Assembly: GCF_012641275.1 (NCBI RefSeq) | Contig: NZ_JABAIA010000001.1 | Coordinates: 1,550,001 to 1,614,000, forward strand | Reading direction: 5' to 3' | Length of the DNA stretch: 64,000 nt | Source: Chitinophaga varians | GTDB lineage: Bacteria; Bacteroidota; Bacteroidia; Chitinophagales; Chitinophagaceae | In this document: positions 45,180-53,725 of the stretch, piece after piece | Layout of the letters: each line of letters opens with the position of its first letter | How positions within the stretch are numbered: position 1 is the first letter of the stretch | Position numbers and translations under genes: made by a program | Notes under the pieces: generated by a model | What the model was told of the DNA's origin: nothing | Database searches by the model: none | Seen by the model: only the letters and a program-made list of their open reading frames with translations

Positions 45180-47123
45180 CTAGTGCCGGCGTTTGATAGC
45201 AAAATCAACATTGTATTTATCCTTTAACGCCTGCCCTTTGGCTTTGAGCGTGATACGGTACACAGCATTTCCCCACACCGGCGACAACCGGCCATCATCA
45301 ACGGTCTGTCGCTCCGACACGGCCTCAAAACGGGAAACATCATACGTGATTTCCATGGTGGCAAAGTCTTCTGTCAACAATACCTTTCCCGGTGTTTTGG
45401 TATCCGGAGGCAGGCAGGTTATAAAATGGAGCTGGTAGGGCGCTTTCCAGGATTGCAGCTCATAGGCCTCGGTCAGCTTCAACCGGGAATCTGCCGGCGT
45501 AAAAGTGAAAGTACGCTTCAAACTCTTTACCATGGCCGATTCGGGATAGGCTGCGGCAATGTCCATATCCAATATCTTCGTGCTGCCTTTATCTGAGAAA
45601 GATACGTCCTTCGCCTGGAACCTGCGTCCATCCTGTTGTTGCACACCATTCACCGTTGGACAGTTATGCCATTGTGATTGCATATACCACAACTGGTACC
45701 GGTCTTTGCTGAAAGTCTGTTTGGTATAAGTGCCCACGCCAACGTCTATGATGGCAGGCTGGCCGTCCATATACAGCACAAAATTGCCGATATCGTTATG
45801 GTTATGGCTTTCGGCGTTATGGCCGCCTTTAGCAGCGAAAAACAGTCCCCGTGAACCGCCCTGCACGGAGCGAAGAGACAGCACCTGCAAGTCGGGCAAC
45901 CAGTTTACGGAAGTAAAAGGCCCTGCCGGCGTGGTGCTAAGAAAAGACTTACGTCCTTCCAGGTCATATATAAATGTCAGCAGGGAATTGGTTTTGATGT
46001 AGTTGGTATCCGGATTGGCCAGCCGGTACAGATAGGCGGCAAACTCCTTCATCTGCTGGTCTTTGAAAATTTCGCCATACAGGAATACGGTATGTGGCGG
46101 CGGGATGGTGCTGGCGGAGGCGTCAGCGAAGTTCACAAACCGGCTGCTGTCGATATGCATCTTGTAGATATAGGCGCCGATACGATGTATGAGTTCATTT
46201 TTACTGAGGTCTGCCTTGCCGGCGGAAGCCCAACGCATCCAGTTCACAAACTCTATCAGTTTGCCGCCGGCATGTCCCCAATAGCTGGGGCCCTCATCAC
46301 AGCCACCATCTTCGGGATATCCGTTCAGGAAAAAATCAGCGCTCCGAATAGCTTTCTCTATCACTTTATTACGTGTATTCCTCTCGTTTACAGCAAGCAG
46401 GGCTGTCTGCAGAATATTGGTATTGATCCAGATATTCCAGTTGTTCATCGGTTTGCCGTTAAAGCCCATCCACCAGAAATCAGTCCGCTCCAGGAACGGG
46501 ACAACAATACGCCGGTTCAGCTCATAGTCGATCCGTTTGCTGATCATAGGCGAATACTTATCCAGCTTCCTGTCCATCAGGAACTGCGCCCAGCTGATGG
46601 TGGCCGCCGTTTCCCCGGCAAAGAGGTCAATGATCTGTTCAGCAGGATCTGCCAGGCCGTTGCCGGCTTTCTGGGCCCCGATATGTGCCGGCAATACCCA
46701 GGTGCTTTCCTCGAGGATAGCCCACAAGCCATTTGCGATCTGTGGGATGTACTTTCCATTGCCGCCGGCTAGTTCACCCGCCACCAGGACTGACAATACC
46801 TTGCGCCGCTCGAACTGCGCATTTTCGAAATTGACCCGGTTCCCGTTGTCGCGGTATTCCAGGTACAAAGATGCCGGTAAGGCAGGCCAGGTGAAGCTCA
46901 TCGCCTTATCAGCATCCGCCAGCATGCGCTCGCGGGTCACTGCCGGTAATTGTTGTATCACTTCCAGAATGTGATTGCGCTGGTTCTCCCGCCAGCTCAT
47001 ATTGCTGAAGGCGGAATTGCCATCCGCCGCTTTCCAGGCGGTATACAGGTAGTCCCTTGGCGCCGGCTGGGCAAACAGCTGAAAACTACAACATACTAAG
47101 ATCAACAACAGTGAAATGCGCAT
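45180..47123 (-). CDS. Heparinase II/III-family polysaccharide lyase
   Basis: A 647-residue secreted protein from MRISLLLILVCCSFQLFAQ (ATG at 47123); the open frame extends 16 codons upstream, but this start gives a proper signal peptide. An (alpha/alpha) toroid comes first (GCDEGPSYWGHAGGKLIEFVNW, with the catalytic Tyr/His region), then a beta-sandwich heparinase II/III domain with GGHNAESHNHNDIGNFVLYMDGQPAIIDVG. It should cleave a uronic-acid polysaccharide by beta-elimination, producing the unsaturated ends used by the GH88 and GH105 enzymes. The exact polysaccharide cannot be told from sequence alone. Confidence 0.88.
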   Translation of the reverse strand: MRISLLLILVCCSFQLFAQPAPRDYLYTAWKAADGNSAFSNMSWRENQRNHILEVIQQLPAVTRERMLADADKAMSFTWPALPASLYLEYRDNGNRVNFENAQFERRKVLSVLVAGELAGGNGKYIPQIANGLWAILEESTWVLPAHIGAQKAGNGLADPAEQIIDLFAGETAATISWAQFLMDRKLDKYSPMISKRIDYELNRRIVVPFLERTDFWWMGFNGKPMNNWNIWINTNILQTALLAVNERNTRNKVIEKAIRSADFFLNGYPEDGGCDEGPSYWGHAGGKLIEFVNWMRWASAGKADLSKNELIHRIGAYIYKMHIDSSRFVNFADASASTIPPPHTVFLYGEIFKDQQMKEFAAYLYRLANPDTNYIKTNSLLTFIYDLEGRKSFLSTTPAGPFTSVNWLPDLQVLSLRSVQGGSRGLFFAAKGGHNAESHNHNDIGNFVLYMDGQPAIIDVGVGTYTKQTFSKDRYQLWYMQSQWHNCPTVNGVQQQDGRRFQAKDVSFSDKGSTKILDMDIAAAYPESAMVKSLKRTFTFTPADSRLKLTEAYELQSWKAPYQLHFITCLPPDTKTPGKVLLTEDFATMEITYDVSRFEAVSERQTVDDGRLSPVWGNAVYRITLKAKGQALKDKYNVDFAIKRRH

Positions 47124-47418
47124 ACAACAATTATTTCGGGTAAGATATAAAATATGCTGCATGTTTTCCATCAGATCACAGGATGATCACAACAGGACAA
47201 GCTGGTATGCCATCAAAAACATATCAGGTTATGATTAAAAAACATCAGTGTAAAAACAGGTGATTTTTTAACGTTCAACAGGCCCGCAGGAAATGATAAA
47301 TCATTCGTAACTTGCTACCATCAAACGTTACAGCGTGTCAGGCAAATAGTCAAAATCTTATCAAGGATTAACATTATAGTATTAACAGCCGGTAACGTTA
47401 TTTACTACTTTAGCTTTT

Positions 47419-49065
47419 ATGAACACTTACTTACAAATTCATCCGAATGATAATGTGCTGGTGGCCCTCCAAGATATCCCCGCCGGTACCAATATATCAT
47501 TTAACGGCCAAGACATACAGCTTCAGCAAAATATCTCTGCGAAACATAAATTCCTGATCAACGATATCGACGGCAATGCGCCTATTACCATGTACGGTGT
47601 ACTGGTAGGAAAATCCACCCGTCCGCTGAAAAAAGGGGAAAGCATCACTACAGATAATGTCGTACACGATGCCAATGCTTTCCACGAAAAAGACGGCGCC
47701 ATGCAGTGGCAGGCGCCCGATATCAGCAAATGGAAAAATGCCACGTTCATGGGCTACCAACGCGAAGACGGACAGGTGGGCACCCGCAACTACTGGCTCG
47801 TTATTCCACTGGTATTCTGTGAAAACAGGAATGTGAGCGTGATTAAAACAGCTTTTGAAAAAGGGCTGGGATTTGCGCCGGCAGAGGTTTACAATGAACA
47901 GGTGCAGGACCTCGTTGCCCTCTATAAAAGCGGCAACATAGAAGCGGTAAAACAATACGAAGCAGAAAATATAACGGCAACGGATAAACGTAATGTTATA
48001 TTTCCCAATATCGACGGTATCAAGTTTCTCACCCATGAAGGTGGTTGCGGCGGTACCCGTCAGGATTCGGACGCATTGTGTGCCCTGCTGGCCGGCTATA
48101 TCCACCACTCCAACGTGGCGGGAGCCACCATCCTCAGCCTGGGCTGTCAGCATGCACAGGTGTCTATTCTCCAGGAAGCCCTGAAAAAACTGAACCCTCA
48201 GTTCAACAAACCGGTACTGGTGTATGAACAACAAAAAAGCGCTTCTGAATTCGCCATGCTGTCAGCCGCCATCAAGGATACTTTCCTGGCACTGATTGAA
48301 GCGAACAAACAGTCGCGCCAGCCCTGTCCGCTGTCCAAACTGGTCATAGGCCTGGAATGCGGCGGCTCCGACGGTTTCTCCGGCATCTCTGCCAACCCCG
48401 CAGTAGGTCATACCTCCGATCTGCTGGTGGCATTGGGCGGCACTTCCATCCTCTCTGAGTTCCCGGAACTCTGCGGCGTGGAACAGGAACTGATCAACCG
48501 TTGCGTCACAGAAGAAATTTCCGATAAGTTCATCCGGATCATGCGTGCTTATGAAAACCAGGCCCAGTCAGTGGGTTCCGGCTTTTATATGAACCCGTCC
48601 CCCGGCAATATCAAAGACGGCCTTATCACTGACGCGATCAAATCTGCCGGCGCTGCTAAAAAAGGCGGCACCTCTCCGGTGACTGACGTGCTCGACTATA
48701 CGGAATATGTTACCAAACCAGGCCTGAACCTGTTATGCACACCGGGCAACGACGTAGAGTCCACCTCTGCGGAAGTAGGTTCCGGCGCCAACATCGTACT
48801 GTTTACCACCGGCCTCGGCACGCCTACCGGCAACCCGATCGCTCCCGTGGTGAAGCTGGCCACCAACACCAAACTGGCCACCCGCATGAAAGATATCATC
48901 GATATCAATACCGGCACTATCATCAGCGGAGAACACAGCATCGCCGAAATGGGCGAGCAGATCCTCGATTACGTCATCAAAGCGGCCAGCGGCGAAATAC
49001 ATACCAAAGCCGAACAACTGAACCAGGATGACTTCATTCCATGGAAAAGAGGCGTTTCGTTATAA
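47419..49065 (+). CDS. uxaA: Altronate dehydratase UxaA
   Basis: A 548-residue protein. The N-terminal SAF domain (about 1-90) has the LIVALQDIPAGT-type start NVLVALQDIPAGTNI. The dehydratase body begins FMGYQREDGQVGTRNYWLVIP and includes HEGGCGGTRQDSDAL and GLECGGSDGFSGISANPAVG, cysteines and histidines that bind the catalytic iron. It dehydrates altronate to 2-keto-3-deoxygluconate. It is transcribed toward the exuT-uxaB operon that holds the other galacturonate steps. A -7-like TACTTTAG lies at 47406-47413. Confidence 0.93.
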   Translation: MNTYLQIHPNDNVLVALQDIPAGTNISFNGQDIQLQQNISAKHKFLINDIDGNAPITMYGVLVGKSTRPLKKGESITTDNVVHDANAFHEKDGAMQWQAPDISKWKNATFMGYQREDGQVGTRNYWLVIPLVFCENRNVSVIKTAFEKGLGFAPAEVYNEQVQDLVALYKSGNIEAVKQYEAENITATDKRNVIFPNIDGIKFLTHEGGCGGTRQDSDALCALLAGYIHHSNVAGATILSLGCQHAQVSILQEALKKLNPQFNKPVLVYEQQKSASEFAMLSAAIKDTFLALIEANKQSRQPCPLSKLVIGLECGGSDGFSGISANPAVGHTSDLLVALGGTSILSEFPELCGVEQELINRCVTEEISDKFIRIMRAYENQAQSVGSGFYMNPSPGNIKDGLITDAIKSAGAAKKGGTSPVTDVLDYTEYVTKPGLNLLCTPGNDVESTSAEVGSGANIVLFTTGLGTPTGNPIAPVVKLATNTKLATRMKDIIDINTGTIISGEHSIAEMGEQILDYVIKAASGEIHTKAEQLNQDDFIPWKRGVSL

Positions 49066-49067
49066 TT

Positions 49068-49087
49068 CCCAGGGCTAAAGCCCTGGG
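49068..49087. repeat. REP-like palindrome, inverted copy
   Basis: CCCAGGGCTAAAGCCCTGGG, immediately after the uxaA stop codon. It is the same element as in the tandem repeat at 23384-23558, in opposite orientation to the copy at 49299. Confidence 0.75.
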
Positions 49088-49151
49088 CTACGTTTAGACC
49101 ACTCAGCAAAGGCTGACTTTACTAATGCACTTATTTCTGAGAATGTCATCA

Positions 49152-49193
49152 TAAAAAAGGCCGTCTGAATCTTTCAGACGGCCTTCCTTTTTT
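49152..49193. terminator. Bidirectional terminator between uxaA and exuT
   Basis: A perfect 12-bp stem (49157-49168 with 49174-49185) flanked by an A run on the left and a T run on the right, serving the two convergent units. Confidence 0.88.
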
Positions 49194-49298
49194 ATTGGAG
49201 TTTAGTTGTGTTAAGATCGCTCTGTATGCTTCCTATCTTATACTTATACCTTATTCCTAACCTCACTTAAATTTTACTCATCAAAAGATCAACAAATC

Positions 49299-49323
49299 GT
49301 AGCCCAGGGCTTCAGCCCTGGGA
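49299..49323. repeat. REP-like palindrome, direct copy
   Basis: The segment GTAGCCCAGGGCTTCAGCCC and its palindromic completion match the end of the 87-base units at 23384-23558. With the inverted copy at 49068 it brackets the uxaA-exuT terminator region. Confidence 0.75.
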
Positions 49324-49333
49324 CTCCAGGCAT

Positions 49334-50620
49334 TTATAGCTTCACCTGTTCCATTTTCGGGGCAAAGAAATGCATCACTGTCCATGCCAGCAAATAAGCC
49401 ACGCCACACATCACAAAAAGGATGTTGTAGCCGATGCCGATATTGCCCAGCACTTTATAATGCTCCAGCATAGCGCCTATTACGATGGGGAACAGCGTAC
49501 CGCCGATAGAGCCGGCCATACCGCCGATGCCTACCACAGAGCTTACTGCACGTTTAGGGAACATGTCTGAAGCGGTGGTGAAGATGGTGGCAGACCAGGC
49601 CTGGTGGGCTGCGGTAGCAAGACTGATAAGCGCTATCGCCAGCCATACATTGTTGATATACTGTATCAATACGATCGGTGCCACACACAATGCGAATATG
49701 AGCATCGATACCTTACGGGCTTTAAAAATAGGCCATCCGCTTTTTATCAGGTGAGATGATAACCATCCGCCACCGATGCTGCCGAAGCTGGTCACCGAAT
49801 AGATGATGATAATAGGCAGCCCCAGATTGGCTTTCAGGTTAACGTGAAAGATAGATTCCAGGTATCCCGGCAGCCAGAAAAGGAAAAACCACCATACCGG
49901 GTCGGTGAGCAGTTTGCCAAACACAAAAGCCCAGGTTTGCCTGATGCCCAACAATCTTCCCCATTTCACCGGTTGCGGTGCTGCTTCCTCCACTTCCTGG
50001 TCAGAATGAATATGATCAAATTCCGCTTTGCCTACTCTTTTCTGACGGGCAGGCACTTCATAATAAATCCACCATAATACCAGCCAGATGAAACCAATGG
50101 CGCCGGTCCAGAAGAAAGCATGACGCCAGCCATGGTTGCGGGCCAGCCAGTATACCATCACCGGCCCTACCACTGCGGCAATGTTAGATCCGCTGTTAAA
50201 GATACCGGTAGCAAGGGCCCTTTCCTTTTTGGGAAACCATTCCGCAGTAGCTTTGATCGCCGCCGGGAAATTGCCCGCTTCACTCACGCCCAGGATAGAA
50301 CGTACTATACCAAAACCCATGGTGGAGCGTACCAGCGAATGCGCCATAGCAGAAAGGCTCCACACGATGATAGAAATACTGTATCCGTTTTTGGACCCCA
50401 TTTTATCTACCAATCGGCCAAAAAACAATAAACCAACGGAATAGGCCGCAGAGAAAATCATGACCAGGTTACTATAATCCTGTTCAGTCCAGTTGAATTC
50501 ACTGGAAAGGTCACTTTTCAGTAAACCCAGCACCTGCCTGTCAATATAGTTAATCGTGGTAGCTACAAAGAGAAGTGCGCACACACGCCAGCGATAGTTA
50601 CCTAAAGTTGTGGAATTCAT
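49334..50620 (-). CDS. exuT: MFS hexuronate transporter, ExuT-like
   Basis: A 428-residue MFS permease of the anion:cation symporter/ExuT group, with twelve predicted helices. Signatures: YIDRQVLGLLKSDLSSEFNWTEQDYSNLVMIFSAAY, GVSEAGNFPAAIKATAEWFPKKERALATGIFNSGSN and GGMAGSIGGTLFPIVIGAMLE. It would import galacturonate or glucuronate across the inner membrane. It is last in the uxaB-uxaC-kdgK-eda-exuT order but has its own operator site just upstream, inside eda. Confidence 0.92.
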   Translation of the reverse strand: MNSTTLGNYRWRVCALLFVATTINYIDRQVLGLLKSDLSSEFNWTEQDYSNLVMIFSAAYSVGLLFFGRLVDKMGSKNGYSISIIVWSLSAMAHSLVRSTMGFGIVRSILGVSEAGNFPAAIKATAEWFPKKERALATGIFNSGSNIAAVVGPVMVYWLARNHGWRHAFFWTGAIGFIWLVLWWIYYEVPARQKRVGKAEFDHIHSDQEVEEAAPQPVKWGRLLGIRQTWAFVFGKLLTDPVWWFFLFWLPGYLESIFHVNLKANLGLPIIIIYSVTSFGSIGGGWLSSHLIKSGWPIFKARKVSMLIFALCVAPIVLIQYINNVWLAIALISLATAAHQAWSATIFTTASDMFPKRAVSSVVGIGGMAGSIGGTLFPIVIGAMLEHYKVLGNIGIGYNILFVMCGVAYLLAWTVMHFFAPKMEQVKL

Positions 50621-50656
50621 TACGGCTGATTTGGAAATTTATAAGTTGGCTTTAAT

Positions 50657-51319
50657 TTACGCCTTGTCACTGAGAAATGCAAACGTTTGCACTATTTTCT
50701 CTTTCAGCGATGCCCAATCACGGCTGTCAATCAGGGATTTAGCAAGCAAATTGCTGCCCATACCTACACAAACAACACCGGCATCAAACCAGGCGTCCAT
50801 ACTCACACGGGTAGGCTCCACACCGCCGGTAGGCATAAATTTCAGATTCGGGAACAGCGGCTTGATCGCTTTCACATAAGCCGGGCCCAACACGTTGCCG
50901 GGAAACAGTTTCACCAGCTTCGCCTCATTTTTTTCCGCCACGGAAATTTCGGTAGGCGTCATACACCCCGGTATCCACAGTACCTGCTGTGAACGGCAGT
51001 AAGCGCCGGTTTCCGGATCGGTGACGGGGCATACTATGAAATCAGCGCCCAGCTGCGTATAGGCGGCGGCAGCGGCGGCATCTTTGATGGTGCCGATACC
51101 CAGGTACAAATCAGGCATCTTAGCCCGCTTCAGCTCCAGCAACCGGGAGAAATTCTGCTGCGCCTGCGCTCCCCTGCTGGTAAATTCAAATACGCGGAGG
51201 CCTCCGTCATAACAAGCCTGCAGTACTTCACAACACACATCGGCATCGTCATGATAAAATACTGGAATAATACCGCTCTGCTCAAATGCAGCAATAATGG
51301 TTTCCGGGCGTGGTGCCAT
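50657..51319 (-). CDS. eda: KDPG/KHG aldolase
   Basis: A 220-residue class I aldolase of the Eda family: VFEFTSRGAQAQQNFSRLLEL with the conserved Glu, LGIGTIKDAAAA, GADFIVCPVTDP, WIPGCMTPTEIS and LVKLFPGNVLGPAYVKAIKPLFPNLKFMPTGGV with the Schiff-base Lys. It splits 2-keto-3-deoxy-6-phosphogluconate into pyruvate and glyceraldehyde-3-phosphate. It follows kdgK by 2 bases. A LacI-type operator is embedded in its last codons. Confidence 0.93.
   Translation of the reverse strand: MAPRPETIIAAFEQSGIIPVFYHDDADVCCEVLQACYDGGLRVFEFTSRGAQAQQNFSRLLELKRAKMPDLYLGIGTIKDAAAAAAYTQLGADFIVCPVTDPETGAYCRSQQVLWIPGCMTPTEISVAEKNEAKLVKLFPGNVLGPAYVKAIKPLFPNLKFMPTGGVEPTRVSMDAWFDAGVVCVGMGSNLLAKSLIDSRDWASLKEKIVQTFAFLSDKA
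50678..50691. promoter_or_regulatory. LacI-type operator TGCAAACGTTTGCA, site 2, inside eda
   Basis: Identical to the palindrome at 45024. It lies in the eda coding sequence, where it encodes part of VQTFAF near the C-terminus, 58 bases upstream of exuT. It would allow separate control of the transporter within the operon. Confidence 0.7.
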
Positions 51320-51321
51320 AA

Positions 51322-52320
51322 TTACATCAGTTTTATTATGTCCTCGTAAGAGGTCGTGTTAAAATCTCCTTTTACAAAAAACTTGGAATAAGCGGCGGCG
51401 GCGGCATAGGAAATAATACCCTGATCATCCCTTCCTTCCAGCTGTGCATGGATAAGTCCCGCCATAAAACAATCCCCGCTGCCCACACGGTCCACTACTT
51501 CCCGCGTTTCATATTCCCTTGAAATACTAATCTGCCCGTTATGGTAATAGAAAGTGTAATACTGCGCATGCGTGGCGTCCTTGCTAAACCGGAAAGTAAA
51601 AGCCACTCTTTTACAACGTGTATACTTTCCCGTTATCTCTTCTGCTACCTGCTGTGCCTGCGCCAGGTATGCCGCTTTGGTATCTGCTTCCAGCGCTGCG
51701 GTGTCCAGTGTGGTGTCCAGCATGGTATGAGCGGCCCAGATATTCCCCATCACTACGTCACAATAAGCTACCAGCTCAGGCATCACTTCATGCGGCTGCT
51801 TTCCGTATTGCCATAATTTGCTGCGGTAGTTAAGATCGGTGGATATAGTCATTCCCTTACGGGTGGCGGCTTCCAGCACCTCTTTACAGATAACCGCCGC
51901 GTCCGGGTTCAACGCGGGACTGATAGCGCTCCAGTGAAACCATTCGGCATCACCCAGCAGCTCGTCCCAGTTAACTGTTCCGGGCACTATCTGGCTGAAA
52001 GAAGAATATTTACGGTCATATACCACCTCTGCATGTTTCAGGTCACTGCCCTGTGCGAGGTAATAAATACCGATACGGTCGCCTCCCCATAACATCCGGT
52101 CGGTAGCAATGCCCCTGTGGTTCAGCTGACGCAGCACTTCCCGGGAAAAACCGTTTTCCGGCACCTTGCTGATATAAGCCACCGGCGTGCCCCAGCGTCC
52201 CAATGCGGCGGCCACATTAGCTTCTGCGCCACCGACAAAAATAGCGGAACTGTTGTTGCCCAGGTCAGGTGACAGGCGCAGCAACAGTTCCCCGAAAGTG
52301 ATAACTTTTACAGCTTTCAT
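51322..52320 (-). CDS. kdgK: 2-keto-3-deoxygluconate kinase (PfkB family)
   Basis: A 332-residue PfkB-family sugar kinase: ITFGELLLRLSPD at the start, FVGGAEANVAAALGRWG, DLNYRSKLW, and the C-terminal signature DRVGSGDCFMAGLIHA with catalytic Asp. It phosphorylates 2-keto-3-deoxygluconate, the point where the KduI/KduD and UxaABC branches meet, to feed Eda. It abuts uxaC with no spacer. Confidence 0.92.
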   Translation of the reverse strand: MKAVKVITFGELLLRLSPDLGNNSSAIFVGGAEANVAAALGRWGTPVAYISKVPENGFSREVLRQLNHRGIATDRMLWGGDRIGIYYLAQGSDLKHAEVVYDRKYSSFSQIVPGTVNWDELLGDAEWFHWSAISPALNPDAAVICKEVLEAATRKGMTISTDLNYRSKLWQYGKQPHEVMPELVAYCDVVMGNIWAAHTMLDTTLDTAALEADTKAAYLAQAQQVAEEITGKYTRCKRVAFTFRFSKDATHAQYYTFYYHNGQISISREYETREVVDRVGSGDCFMAGLIHAQLEGRDDQGIISYAAAAAYSKFFVKGDFNTTSYEDIIKLM

Positions 52321-53715
52321 CTAAAAATCAAAATATGCTTTTGCGTTGTAGTAACAAATATCCTGGACCATTTTCCCTAACCATGGAATGTCGTTGGGGA
52401 GTTCACCGTTTTCCACATCACGACCAATGAGATTGCACAAAATACGACGAAAATATTCATGGCGGGGAAAAGATAGGAAACTCCGGGAATCTGTCAGCAT
52501 ACCTACAAAACGGCTCAGCAGTCCCATATTGCTCAGGGTATTGATTTGTTTCTCCATCCCGTCTTTCTGGTCGAGGAACCACCAGCCGGACCCGAACTGG
52601 ATCTTGCCGGGAACAGTACCATCCTGGAAGTTGCCGGCCATGGTGGCAAACACTTCATTCCAGGCGGGATTGAGATTATAGATAACGGTCTTTGCCAGTT
52701 TGTTTTTCTTATCCAGTGCGTCGAAGAAGGCGCTCATGGCGGAGGCCATGCTCCAGTCACCGATGGAGTCCACACCGGCGTCTGCGCCTAACTGCTGCAG
52801 CAACCGGGAATTGTTGTTACGGATAGCCCCTGCATGGAATTGCTGCGCCCAGCCCCGCTCGTGGTTCCATTCACAGATTTGCAGCAGCATGGCGGATTTA
52901 AACTGCTCACTCTCATAGGGAGTGGCAGCCTGATGGCCGCGGGCATTGAGGAAAATAGTGTCCAGCTCTTTCTGTGTATACGGCGCAAAGCTGAACGTGG
53001 TAATGCCATGGTCACTTAACCGGCCGCCAGCTTCATGAAAATAGGTATGACGCTGTTGCAGCGCCGCTACCAGGTCCTGATAGGAACGGATCTCATGATT
53101 GGTGACCTCCGCCAGTTTATCCACAAAGGCATTGAATGTTGCCGGACTGTCTACTGCCATCGCTTTATCGGGCCGGAAGGTAGGCAGCACACGGGTGCCG
53201 AAAGGCCTGTTGGCCACAGCTTTATGATGTTCCAGTGAATCCGTGGGGTCATCGGTGGTGCATACTACTTCCACTTTAAAATGTTGCAGCAACTGCTGCG
53301 TGGAAAGCTGTGGCAGCCTGGCATTCCCGGCTTCCCATACCTTTTCGGCAGTGGCTTCGCTCAACAGATCGGTGATGCCGAAAGGGTTTTTCAGCTCCAT
53401 ATGCGACCAGTGGTACAGCGGATTACGCATGGTGTAGGGCGTGGTAGCTGCCCAGTGACGGAATTTGGTAAAGTCGTCAGCACTGCCGGTGATGTACGTC
53501 TCCGACACACCGTTGGCCCGCATGGCGCGCCACTTGTAGTGATCGCCGCGCAGCCATATGTCGGTCATGTTTTTGAAGACCTTGTTCTGCGCAATTTCGT
53601 CCGGAGGCAGATGATTGTGGTAATCAATCACTGGCATCGCTTGCGCATAATCAAAATATAATCGTTTAGCCGTTTCTGTTTGCAATAAAAAATCTTCCGT
53701 CAGAAATCCCTTCAT
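52321..53715 (-). CDS. uxaC: Glucuronate/galacturonate isomerase UxaC
   Basis: A 464-residue protein with the UxaC pattern throughout: MPVIDYHNHLPPDEIAQNKVF (metal-binding HNH near residue 33), DHYKWRAMRANGV, YHWSHMELKNPFGI, VVCTTDDPTDSLEHH, FHAGAIRNNNSRLL and RRILCNLIGRDVENGELP. It isomerises galacturonate to tagaturonate and glucuronate to fructuronate. Confidence 0.95.
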   Translation of the reverse strand: MKGFLTEDFLLQTETAKRLYFDYAQAMPVIDYHNHLPPDEIAQNKVFKNMTDIWLRGDHYKWRAMRANGVSETYITGSADDFTKFRHWAATTPYTMRNPLYHWSHMELKNPFGITDLLSEATAEKVWEAGNARLPQLSTQQLLQHFKVEVVCTTDDPTDSLEHHKAVANRPFGTRVLPTFRPDKAMAVDSPATFNAFVDKLAEVTNHEIRSYQDLVAALQQRHTYFHEAGGRLSDHGITTFSFAPYTQKELDTIFLNARGHQAATPYESEQFKSAMLLQICEWNHERGWAQQFHAGAIRNNNSRLLQQLGADAGVDSIGDWSMASAMSAFFDALDKKNKLAKTVIYNLNPAWNEVFATMAGNFQDGTVPGKIQFGSGWWFLDQKDGMEKQINTLSNMGLLSRFVGMLTDSRSFLSFPRHEYFRRILCNLIGRDVENGELPNDIPWLGKMVQDICYYNAKAYFDF

Positions 53716-53725
53716 ATACTAATGA

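Noticed and set aside
47225..47279. Imperfect AT-rich inverted repeat between the lyase gene and uxaA
   Set aside because: The arms match only in their A/T runs; such pairing is expected by chance in this base composition.
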